Shown here: positions 1 to 5,695 of the stretch, one piece after another
How the letters are laid out: each line of letters starts with the position of its first letter
Numbering within the stretch: position 1 is the first letter of the stretch
From: JAPKZH01 sp964537875
GTDB taxonomy: Bacteria > Acidobacteriota > Aminicenantia > Aminicenantales > UBA4085
DNA length: 8,292 nt
Direction of reading: 5' to 3'
Assembly: GCA_964537875.1 (NCBI GenBank)
Contig: CAZIDN010000119.1
Coordinates: 1 to 8,292 of the forward strand
Notes under the pieces: generated by a model
Told to the model about the DNA's origin: nothing
Seen by the model: only the letters and a program-made list of their open reading frames with translations
The model's database searches: none
Position numbers and translations under genes: made by a program

Positions 1-30
1 TCCGGCTGTCCCGATATAATAGCTGGCCAT
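1..30 (-). CDS. Start of a DUF72-like protein (partial, runs off the left edge)
   Basis: On the minus strand an ATG at 30-28 opens a frame reading MASYYIGTAG up to the window edge. A short hydrophobic strand followed by YIGT(A/S)G is how DUF72 family proteins typically begin (usual form YIGTSGWSY). Only ten codons are visible, so this is a suggestion from a short motif plus its context. In support, a promoter-like pair (TTGGAA, 17-base spacer, TAAAAT) lies just upstream on the same strand, with the -10 box 12 bases before the ATG. No Shine-Dalgarno sequence is seen, so the message would be almost leaderless. The gene would be divergent from the dehydratase at 509. Confidence 0.45.
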   Translation of the reverse strand, partial: MASYYIGTAG

Positions 31-42
31 GCTGTAGAGTCT

Positions 43-71
43 ATTTTATGGGAATTCGATAAAATTTCCAA
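43..71 (-). promoter_or_regulatory. Putative sigma70-type promoter for the left-edge minus-strand gene
   Basis: On the minus strand, TTGGAA (71-66) and TAAAAT (48-43) are separated by 17 bases, matching the bacterial consensus at 4/6 and 5/6 positions. The -10 box ends 12 bases before the ATG at 30, which would give a leader of only about five bases. The inference rests on spacing and box match alone. Confidence 0.4.
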
Positions 72-102
72 CTCTAATGATGAATCAACGGGCTGCCGCT
101 TA

Positions 103-265
103 TGTGATTTCAAGGAGGTGCTGGAATCGCCCCCGGCCCCCTGGGGAACCGGTCCCGTCGGTTCCCCCCGGAATCGGGGACACACACAGTGTGTGTCCCC
201 GATTCCGGGGCCCCCCTCCGCTATGGGGGCCTATGGGCCGATTCCAGCGCCTCCTTGAAATCACA
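103..265. repeat. Palindromic mosaic repeat element, copy A
   Basis: The element is bounded by 27-base inverted repeats, 103-129 and 239-265, that pair throughout except for one T:G position. Inside are a GGGGAACC/GGTTCCCC stem (143-150 with 160-167) and then a perfect 45-base palindrome (166-210). After these comes a stretch containing CCCCCTCCGCTATGGGGG, itself able to fold. The inner stem overlaps the palindrome, so the two folds exclude each other. The same framework recurs near 1523-1785 and 7940-8071. The element has no gene and looks like a REP- or MITE-like non-autonomous intergenic repeat. No transposase is in the window. Confidence 0.85.
166..210. repeat. Perfect 45-base palindrome with a CA/TG core
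   Basis: Arms 166-187 and 189-210 are exact reverse complements around the single base at 188. The core is alternating ACACACAC/GTGTGTGT, flanked by GGGG/CCCC, then GGAATC/GATTCC and CCCC/GGGG. As DNA it could extrude a cruciform; as RNA it would be a very stable hairpin. No T-run follows, so it is not a classical intrinsic terminator. The inner 25 bases recur, with a T in place of A at the centre, at 432-456. Confidence 0.9.
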
Positions 266-323
266 AATTTGGAGTGGCTTCCAGCGGATCACTGTTGCAA
301 TTCCATTTGGATTCTCCAAATTT
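265..323. repeat. Ten-base inverted repeat AAATTTGGAG / CTCCAAATTT
   Basis: AAATTTGGAG (265-274) and CTCCAAATTT (314-323) are exact reverse complements about 39 bases apart, starting at the last base of copy A. They may be the end of the same or an adjoining element. The DNA from here to 431 shows no credible gene: the open frames crossing it run straight through the repeats and have no start signal or family resemblance. Confidence 0.5.
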
Positions 324-431
324 TTCCCGCTCCGGATGGGCGGGGAGCCCCTGCGCCGCGCCACCCTAAAGTTGCGCGCGATGGTGCCACGGAATTCGAA
401 ATACGCAAAAGATAGATGTGTTTTTAGGCCC

Positions 432-456
432 GGGGACACACACTGTGTGTGTCCCC
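432..456. repeat. Second copy of the GGGG-(AC)4 / (GT)4-CCCC palindrome
   Basis: GGGG ACACACAC at 432-443 pairs perfectly with GTGTGTGT CCCC at 445-456 around the single base T444. This is the 25-base core of the longer palindrome at 166-210, without the outer GGAATC arms. It lies 52 bases before the dehydratase start, in the probable 5' untranslated or promoter region of that gene, so it could influence its expression. No clear promoter boxes could be picked out around it. Confidence 0.85.
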
Positions 457-508
457 AGTTCTGTACTTGCTTTATTAACGAATATGTGAGAGATTTTTTT
501 CATTAACA

Positions 509-1525
509 ATGGCTAAACGGAAGCCGGGGAAATTCGAAACTTCGGAATTTCAAGCGAAAGTCTTGGAGGCGTACGGGCGGATCCGGGGCGAAATTATCCG
601 GACCCCGCTGGAATATTCGCCGGTCCTCAGCCGGGAGCTTGGCGCCCAGATTTACGTTAAATGGGAGTGCGATCAAAAGACGGGATCGTTCAAGCTCAGG
701 GGCGCCCTGAACAAGCTCCGGCGGCTTCCGGCCGAACAGAAAAGACGAGGTGTCGTCTCGGCATCGACCGGCAATCACGGCCTTGCCCTCAGCTATGCCT
801 CGAAGCTCGAGGATGTCGCGCTGACCCTTTTTCTTCCTGAAAATGCGGTCCGGGAAAAGATTCAGATGATCGAGAAATACGGCGTTGACTTGAAATTCCA
901 TGGAACGAGCTGCGAGCAGGCGGAGATTCATGCCCGTCGTATCGCCGACGAAACTGGCCGGGTTTTCATCTCCCCCTATAACGATTATGACATCATCCAC
1001 GGCCAGGGAACGCTGGGGATCGAAATTTTCGAAGACTTGCCCGAGGTCGATGATGTCCTAGTGCCGATCGGCGGCGGCGGGCTCATCGCCGGGATCGGAG
1101 GCTATCTGAAATCGCTCAAGCCGTCCGTCAAGATCTGGGGGGTCGAGCCCATAAACTCCGCCTTTATGAAAGCTTCTCTTGCCGCAGGACGGCTGGTCGA
1201 GATCCAGGAAAAGCCGACCCTGGCCGATGCCGTGGCCGGGGGGATGGAGCCGGGTGCGGTGACGTTTCCTTTGTGTCAGGCTTATGTCGATGGCATCCTG
1301 ACGGTCAGCGAGAATAGCCTGAAAAATGCCCTGCGCCGCCTTTACGAGGTCCATGTAAAAGTCGTGGAAGGCGCGGGAGCGCTCCCGCTTGCCGGTCTGA
1401 TCAAGGCCCGCCGCCGGTTTCAGGGACGGAAGGCGGTTTTAGTCGTCAGCGGCGGGAATATTGCCGCCGATATATTTAACAAATTGGCACGGCGCAAGGG
1501 AAAGGAAGCATCTCCCAATATATGA
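509..1525 (+). CDS. PLP-dependent threonine/serine dehydratase-like enzyme (fold type II)
   Basis: This 338-residue cytosolic enzyme of the tryptophan-synthase-beta/threonine-ammonia-lyase family probably deaminates threonine, serine or a related hydroxy-amino acid to a 2-oxo acid plus ammonia. The Schiff-base lysine is in KTGSFKLRGA (K62). The substrate-carboxylate loop is ASTGNHG (85-91), the phosphate-binding glycines are GGGG (188-191), and SGGN (314-317) contacts the pyridine nitrogen. There is no C-terminal ACT domain, so it is the short, non-allosteric form rather than biosynthetic IlvA. GVEPINSAF keeps the Glu of the serine-racemase metal site but has Phe where that enzyme has Asp. 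STGNHG instead of SSGNHG or SAGNHA is reminiscent of hydroxyectoine-utilization (EutB-type) dehydratases, an alternative identity. The ATG at 509 has only weak Shine-Dalgarno support (GAGAG about 15 bases upstream). The TGA stop lies at the left boundary of repeat copy 3. Confidence 0.9.
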   Translation: MAKRKPGKFETSEFQAKVLEAYGRIRGEIIRTPLEYSPVLSRELGAQIYVKWECDQKTGSFKLRGALNKLRRLPAEQKRRGVVSASTGNHGLALSYASKLEDVALTLFLPENAVREKIQMIEKYGVDLKFHGTSCEQAEIHARRIADETGRVFISPYNDYDIIHGQGTLGIEIFEDLPEVDDVLVPIGGGGLIAGIGGYLKSLKPSVKIWGVEPINSAFMKASLAAGRLVEIQEKPTLADAVAGGMEPGAVTFPLCQAYVDGILTVSENSLKNALRRLYEVHVKVVEGAGALPLAGLIKARRRFQGRKAVLVVSGGNIAADIFNKLARRKGKEASPNI

Positions 1526-1632
1526 TTTCAAAGAGGTGTTGGAATCGCCCCCGATGCCCCCCGCCGCACGAAGCTGTCAAAAATCCTGCTTTCCCATCAA
1601 GAAGAGGCCTCTAATTGGTTCATCGTCAAATG

Positions 1633-1647
1633 CTCCTTGGAAAGGAG
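1633..1647. repeat. Small hairpin CTCCTT-GGA-AAGGAG
   Basis: A perfect six-base-pair stem with a three-base loop lies inside the variable part of repeat copy 3. AAAGGAGG could by chance look like a ribosome binding site, but no gene follows at the right distance. Confidence 0.5.
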
Positions 1648-1666
1648 GCAGAGAGCGAAGCGAGCG

Positions 1667-1701
1667 TTGGAGGGAAACCCGGAGCAAGGGTTTCCCTCCA
1701 A
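1667..1701. repeat. 14-base inverted repeat hairpin inside repeat copy 3
   Basis: TTGGAGGGAAACCC (1667-1680) and GGGTTTCCCTCCAA (1688-1701) are exact reverse complements around a seven-base loop. The motif GAGCGAAGCGAGCG stands just before it. This hairpin occupies the place taken by a different central stem in copies A and 4. It has no trailing T-run. Confidence 0.85.
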
Positions 1702-1814
1702 GAGTATCCGACGGGGGGAACCGACGGGACTGGTTCCCCAGGGGGCCGGGGGGCGATTCCGACACCGATAGAAAATTATGTAAACAGAGTTGCCTACCTA
1801 GGCGAAAATAGGAT

Positions 1815-1843
1815 TTGCCTCGCGATAGAATTTCGATTATGAT
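1815..1843 (+). promoter_or_regulatory. Putative sigma70-type promoter of the substrate-binding protein gene
   Basis: TTGCCT (1815-1820) and TATGAT (1838-1843) are 17 bases apart, matching consensus at 4/6 and 5/6. Transcription would begin near 1850, about ten bases before the ATG at 1860. The TTG of the -35 box and an ATG overlapping the -10 box (1839) are both in frame with the gene and could be miscalled as starts. Confidence 0.5.
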
Positions 1844-1859
1844 TTTTTTGTCCTGGAGA

Positions 1860-2870
1860 ATGAATAGGTTGAGAAAAGCCGGCATTCTTATTCTGCTCTT
1901 TCCGCTTCTTTTCTGTTTTTGCCGAAAGCCCCCGAAGACTCTCTACACCATCGGCATCGTCCAGCTCATCGATTCGCCGACTGCCAACGAGACGCGGAAG
2001 GGCCTTATCCAGGCCTTGGAGGACGGCGGCCTCAAGGATGGAGTGAACGTCCAGCTGAAGATCCGCAACGGAATGGGGGATATTTCCGAGGTCCAGAGGA
2101 TCGCCCAGGAATTCGTCAACGAAAAAGTGGACATGATCGTCCCCATTTCCACGCCCTGTCTCCAGGCGGCCTTGATCGTCACTCAGAATATTCCGATCAT
2201 TTTCTCTTCGGTGGCCAACCCGTATTTGACGCGAGCCGGCGTGTCGCCGACGGAGCATCTGAGCAACGTCACCGGCGTATCTTCGGAGGGGCCGATCAAG
2301 GAAACCCTGAAGCTCATTAAAGAAACGCTACCCCTGGCGAAAAGGGTCGGAACTCTCTGGACGCCTTCAGAGCTCAATTCTGAGTATTACCTGGATGTGG
2401 CCCGGGAAGGTGCCGCAGAGCTGGGATTCGAGCTTGTCGCCGTGCCCGTCTCCAATCCCAGCGAGGTGCTCTTGGCGGCACAGGTGCTGATCAATAAGAA
2501 GATCGACGTCATCTACCAGATCTCGGACAACACCATCAACGCGTCTTTCATGGCCCTGGGCAAGGTGGCCGAGGAGAACGGAATCGCGCTCTTCGGCGGA
2601 TTTTTGAGGTCCACCGAGCTCGGCGCCTGCGCGGCCATGGGCTGGGAATTCTTCGATATGGGATATAAAACAGGCCAGATCGTCCTTCGGGTGAAGGGCG
2701 GAGAAAACCCCGTCAAGATTCCTTTCCAGAGCATGACCACGGTCAAGCTCCATCTCAACCAGAAGGCGGCCGAGAAGCAGGGCGTGAAATTTCCGGATGC
2801 CGTTTTAAAGCGGGCCGCCGAAGTCCTGACGTCCTCGGAGATCCCCGCCAAGTCCCGCTCCCTCGACTGA
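1860..2870 (+). CDS. ABC transporter substrate-binding protein, TrpX/PF04392-like, probable lipoprotein
   Basis: This 336-residue export-targeted protein is expected to capture a small ligand, possibly an amino acid or related compound, for an ABC importer. The start at 1860 gives a standard signal: basic MNRLRK, a hydrophobic stretch, then cysteines at residues 19 and 21 (LLFCFC), after which the mature protein begins. The lipobox is atypical, with bulky Phe before either Cys, so lipid attachment is likely but not certain. The body has the two-lobe PF04392 pattern: YTIGIVQLIDSP opens lobe one, then the VDMIVPISTP and PIIFSSVANPY motifs, RVGTLWTPSELNSEYY at the second lobe, and the IDVIYQISDN loop. 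Length is normal for the family. GGAG lies one base before the ATG. These proteins are usually encoded with a permease and an ATPase; neither is adjacent. The gene after it is an unrelated radical SAM enzyme with its own promoter. Confidence 0.85.
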   Translation: MNRLRKAGILILLFPLLFCFCRKPPKTLYTIGIVQLIDSPTANETRKGLIQALEDGGLKDGVNVQLKIRNGMGDISEVQRIAQEFVNEKVDMIVPISTPCLQAALIVTQNIPIIFSSVANPYLTRAGVSPTEHLSNVTGVSSEGPIKETLKLIKETLPLAKRVGTLWTPSELNSEYYLDVAREGAAELGFELVAVPVSNPSEVLLAAQVLINKKIDVIYQISDNTINASFMALGKVAEENGIALFGGFLRSTELGACAAMGWEFFDMGYKTGQIVLRVKGGENPVKIPFQSMTTVKLHLNQKAAEKQGVKFPDAVLKRAAEVLTSSEIPAKSRSLD

Positions 2871-2893
2871 TAAGAGCCGGCTTTCCCCTCGAC

Positions 2894-2923
2894 TTGACAG
2901 GTTCTTTTGTTATTGAGTATGAT
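2894..2923 (+). promoter_or_regulatory. Strong sigma70-like promoter of the radical SAM/sulfotransferase pair
   Basis: A perfect TTGACA (2894-2899) is followed, after 18 bases, by TATGAT (2918-2923). It sits in the 92-base gap behind the substrate-binding protein gene, so the radical SAM gene probably has its own transcription start near 2930. The in-frame TTG of the -35 box is the furthest upstream possible start codon, which makes translation from there unlikely. Confidence 0.65.
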
Positions 2924-2962
2924 TCTTTCGGCGAAAAAAGGGGAAAGTCGCGAGCCAGTTTC

Positions 2963-4222
2963 ATGCCGCCGGAAACCATGATCGAATTCTTTAAAGATAG
3001 CCACCCGCCGATCGACATCCGAAGGCTTTATCGTATCCCCTGGTCCACTGCAGACAACAGCATGAGTTGGTTCGAGCCGACGCGCAGATGCAACATCAGC
3101 TGCGACGCCTGCTATGCCACCAACGATCCAAACAGCGAAAAGCCCATGAGCCAAATCGTCTCGGAGCTCAAGAATTTATTGGCTCTCCGAAAATGCGATT
3201 TGATGATGATCGCTGGCGGCGAACCATTGACCCACAATCGGATCCTGGACATTGTCCGCCTGGTCAAATCCTACGGTCCCAAACCAATCCTGGTGACCAA
3301 CGCCGTCGCTCTCAACGCCAGCCTCCTCCATGAGCTAAAAAAAGCCGGCTTGTTCGGATTCATCTTTCATGTCGACAGCCACCAGAACCGGCCGGGATGG
3401 GCGGGGAAGACCGAGCGCGAACTCAACAGCCTCCGCCAGGAGCTGGTGGATATGGTTTATGCGGAAGGAGGGCTGGTCTCCGCATTCAACATCACCATCT
3501 TCCCCGATACAACCGACTCCGTGCCGGACATCGTGAATTGGGCCATGAAAAATATCGACCGGGTCCATGCCTACACCTTGATTGCCGTACGGCTCATGTC
3601 GACAGATGGGCGCTTCGATTTCTTCGCGGGATCCCAGCCTGCCGCGCTCGGCGAAAAGACCTATTCCTCCCTCCAACCGATGCGGAGAATCTCTTCGGCG
3701 GAACTCTATGCCCAAGTCCGGAAGGCTATCCCGGATTTCTCTTTCGCCGGCTATATCGGAGGGACCAGCCTGGCAACAACGGCCAAGTGGGCGGTGGGCG
3801 TCCGCCTCGGGACCCGCGTCCAATCGTTCGGCAATATCGGGCCGAAATCCTTCGAACTCATTCAGACCGCACATCATCTGCTCAAGGGGCGATATCTGTC
3901 CTTGCCCAAACCCGGGATCAGCCGCAAGGCCAAGACCATGCTCCTGTTCAGTGTTTTCGATCGAGAGGTCCGCCGCACATTACGCAACTACTTGAAAGCC
4001 GCGGTCCGAAATCCGGCATTTTTATTCCGCCCGATCTACGCCCAGAACATCATCGTTCTGCAGCCAATGGATATGCTCCCGACGGGAGAGATGGACCTCT
4101 GCGATGGCTGCCCAAACAAGACCTATTGGCAGGGCCGACTGATCTCCTCCTGCATTCTGGAGAGCTACCTGAAGTTTTCCGCACCGCTCATCGCGCTGCC
4201 CAAGGCCGAGAGACAGGTCTAG
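2963..4222 (+). CDS. Radical SAM enzyme with C-terminal three-cysteine motif (paralogue 1)
   Basis: This 419-residue enzyme should bind a [4Fe-4S] cluster through CNISCDAC (C43, C47, C50) and cleave S-adenosylmethionine to start radical chemistry. The SAM-binding GGEP motif follows at 85-88, in MMIAGGEPL, as in MoaA/PqqE-like members. Next comes the distinctive block FHVDSHQNRPGW. Near the end, CDGC (C380, C383) and SC (C397) could bind a second, SPASM/twitch-like cluster, although a full SPASM domain has more cysteines. The substrate is unknown. It aligns along its whole length with the product of 5696-6898. ATG 2963 was chosen because it lies downstream of the promoter; ATG 2978, with GGA four bases before it, is nearly as good. 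A TTG at 2894 is in frame but is the -35 box. It is probably co-transcribed with the sulfotransferase 87 bases downstream. Confidence 0.88.
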   Translation: MPPETMIEFFKDSHPPIDIRRLYRIPWSTADNSMSWFEPTRRCNISCDACYATNDPNSEKPMSQIVSELKNLLALRKCDLMMIAGGEPLTHNRILDIVRLVKSYGPKPILVTNAVALNASLLHELKKAGLFGFIFHVDSHQNRPGWAGKTERELNSLRQELVDMVYAEGGLVSAFNITIFPDTTDSVPDIVNWAMKNIDRVHAYTLIAVRLMSTDGRFDFFAGSQPAALGEKTYSSLQPMRRISSAELYAQVRKAIPDFSFAGYIGGTSLATTAKWAVGVRLGTRVQSFGNIGPKSFELIQTAHHLLKGRYLSLPKPGISRKAKTMLLFSVFDREVRRTLRNYLKAAVRNPAFLFRPIYAQNIIVLQPMDMLPTGEMDLCDGCPNKTYWQGRLISSCILESYLKFSAPLIALPKAERQV

Positions 4223-4309
4223 GAACCATGGATTCACGATCCTGTATCGGCCGAAAAGTCCGAATTTCGAGCTCTGTCCTCCCGAAATCTCTGATGGAAA
4301 AGTGAGCCG

Positions 4310-5398
4310 ATGAGGTTCTCCTATATTTATGGGATCCGAATGGGGGACTGGATAAAGTTGCTGGCCGACTCCGAGCTCGAAATCGCCCTGAGATGTCTTC
4401 CTCGAGCCGGCGCAATTACGGTGGCCAGCATGATCAATTCCATCTTGGGGAGCCTTGAAGATTTTCGGTACGGTAAGCGTATCGAAGAGGTCGAAATTGA
4501 AGCTCACCCTTTGTTTATCCTGGGACATCCAAGGAGTGGGACAACCCACCTCCACAACCTACTCCTTCTTGATCCCGAATTTGCCGCTCCCACATTGCTT
4601 CAGGTCTTTTTCCCTCACTCGTTTCTCCTGACCGAGCGCGTCTTTTTGAGAACATTGGGTTCACGGCTGCCCAAGACGCGTGGCTTTGATAATGTGGAGC
4701 TGGGACTCGGAACCCCTCAAGAAGAAGAATTAGCGCTCTGTTCTCTCGGCGCTCCCTCGACTTATATGAGCCTGCTCCTTCCCCAACGAGTCGATGAATA
4801 TGCGAAATACCTGAGCTTGCGGGAGTTGCCGTCTGATGGCGTCGAGAGATGGAAAAGCATCTATGTCAAGTATTTGAGGAAATTGACGTTCAGGTTTGGT
4901 CGCCGGCTCGCCCTCAAATCATCGCCCAACACAGCCCGGATCCAGACTCTCCTGGAGCTTTTTCCTGACGCGCGATTCGTCCACATCTCCCGGCACCCCT
5001 ACAGCCTATTCCAATCCTACCGAACCTTCCTGATTTACCTGCATAAGAATTTTGCATTTCTCCAAAAGCCGGACATGGGCGATTTGGATGACGATATCCT
5101 TCGTTATTATACCCAGATGTACGACGCGTTTTTTGCCGATCTTCCCCTCTTGGCAAAGAACCGCTTCCATACTCTCAGGTTCGAAGACCTGGAGAAATCG
5201 CCCCTGTCCGAGATGAAAATCCTGTATGAAACACTCGAGCTCCCCGGTTTCCAGGCCGTCAAACCGAAGATCGAGAGCTACGTCGAACGCACCAGCCGAT
5301 ATCAAAAGAACGTGTATCCCGGATTGACGGATGCAGAAAAAGGCAAAATCCGCTTCGCCTGGAAACGGAGCTTTGAGGTTTGGGATTATGAATGTTGA
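4310..5398 (+). CDS. Sulfotransferase (PAPS-dependent, Sulfotransfer_3-like)
   Basis: This 362-residue enzyme is expected to transfer sulfate from 3'-phosphoadenosine-5'-phosphosulfate to a hydroxyl or amine of an unknown acceptor. The 5'-phosphosulfate loop is at residues 70-83 (ILGHPRSGTTHLHN). The 3'-phosphate motif is FVHISRHPYSLFQSY (223-237), with the usual Arg (228) and Ser (232). LRFEDLEKSP (289-298) is the conserved late segment of the family. There is no signal peptide or clear membrane segment, so it should be cytosolic. Length is normal. The ATG at 4310 has only a poor upstream ribosome site; Met11 (4340) is an alternative start that removes nothing catalytic. The gene follows the radical SAM gene with no promoter clearly visible between them, which suggests a two-gene unit. 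It ends head-on against the minus-strand SDR remnant, with no hairpin terminator seen. Confidence 0.88.
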   Translation: MRFSYIYGIRMGDWIKLLADSELEIALRCLPRAGAITVASMINSILGSLEDFRYGKRIEEVEIEAHPLFILGHPRSGTTHLHNLLLLDPEFAAPTLLQVFFPHSFLLTERVFLRTLGSRLPKTRGFDNVELGLGTPQEEELALCSLGAPSTYMSLLLPQRVDEYAKYLSLRELPSDGVERWKSIYVKYLRKLTFRFGRRLALKSSPNTARIQTLLELFPDARFVHISRHPYSLFQSYRTFLIYLHKNFAFLQKPDMGDLDDDILRYYTQMYDAFFADLPLLAKNRFHTLRFEDLEKSPLSEMKILYETLELPGFQAVKPKIESYVERTSRYQKNVYPGLTDAEKGKIRFAWKRSFEVWDYEC

Positions 5399-5466
5399 GC
5401 ATGAGTTGTGGGCGCTCAACGGCGTTCCCGATAGATCCGAAGTCCCCGGTGACAGATACGCGTATT

Positions 5467-5686
5467 TCAGACTGTCTTTTTCATGACTTTCCCAGCGCCC
5501 AGCCGAAAGAGCCTCGGCAAGAACCGGTAGGCCCAGGACAGAATATATGTTTCCGGCGAGATCCGAACGAGGGCCCGATTTCGATGTGCTGTAGGGACCG
5601 ACATACGGCAAAGGGGCCAGACCGTTGGCCGAAGAAATATTGACGAAGTGGCCGTGCCGGTGCCTAGAGCGATCCTCATCGGATCG
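5467..5686 (-). pseudogene. Remnant of a short-chain dehydrogenase/reductase (SDR) gene
   Basis: Read on the minus strand, 5653 to about 5579 gives GHFVNISSANG, then LAPLPYVG and PYSTSK: the catalytic region of a classical SDR. The serine of NISS lies exactly 13 residues before the tyrosine of YxxxK, the family's normal spacing. No N-terminal Rossmann part exists, because the region abuts the radical SAM stop at 5696 and the frame upstream has a stop. In a different frame the DNA continues as SPETYILSWAYRFLPRLFRL and ends GAGKVMKKTV at a TGA (5469-5467), which resembles the extreme C-terminus of an SDR. The roughly 80 residues normally between these parts are missing. The gene has therefore lost its front and middle and is frameshifted, so it cannot make a working enzyme. 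It probably once formed an operon with the radical SAM gene upstream of it. Confidence 0.7.
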
Positions 5687-5695
5687 TCCTGAAAT

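Larger units (their letters stand above)
1523..1785. repeat. Palindromic mosaic repeat element, copy 3 (reverse orientation)
   Basis: The left end (1523-1552) matches the left end of copy A: TGATTTCAAAGAGGTGTTGGAATCG against TGATTTCAAGGAGGTGCTGGAATCG in pieces. Its inner 18 bases (1535-1552) pair with 1749-1766, with one T:G wobble. The GGGGAACC/GGTTCCCC stem is present at 1715-1722 and 1732-1739, but in the reverse orientation relative to copies A and 4. In the place of the central palindrome is a longer insert with other hairpins (1633-1647 and 1667-1701). The 3' flank (CCGATAGAAAATTA, then TAAAC, to 1785) resembles the flank of copy 4. This element fills most of the gene-free stretch 1526-1814. 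I see nothing gene-like at 1553-1632. Confidence 0.8.

Noticed and set aside
166..210. Rho-independent terminator
   Set aside because: The hairpin is strong, but no T-run follows on either strand and no gene ends immediately before it.
1..258. Plus-strand frame open from the left edge to a TGA at 256-258, possibly the tail of an upstream gene
   Set aside because: Most of it is translation of the palindromic repeat, the sequence resembles no family I know, and the minus strand of the first 30 bases gives a better gene start. Open frames of this size are expected in GC-rich palindromic DNA.
77..506. Two overlapping plus-strand open frames (77-415 and 189-506)
   Set aside because: They run through the palindromes, have no ribosome site and give low-complexity Pro/Arg-rich products unlike any protein family.
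1461..1842. Plus-strand open frames across repeat copy 3
   Set aside because: They overlap the end of the dehydratase or lie wholly in repeat DNA, and the same peptide-like string DFKEVLESPP arises from the repeat end in copy A too. That reflects the repeat, not a gene.
3335..3877. Long minus-strand open frame opposite the first radical SAM gene, and similar shadows opposite the other genes
   Set aside because: They are antisense shadows of well-supported coding regions in GC-rich DNA, with no recognisable motifs of their own.
5006..5611. A 201-codon minus-strand open frame starting MPYVGPYSTSK
   Set aside because: Only its first residues are SDR-like. The rest is antisense to the sulfotransferase gene and carries no SDR C-terminal pattern. 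It is the remnant's frame running on by chance.
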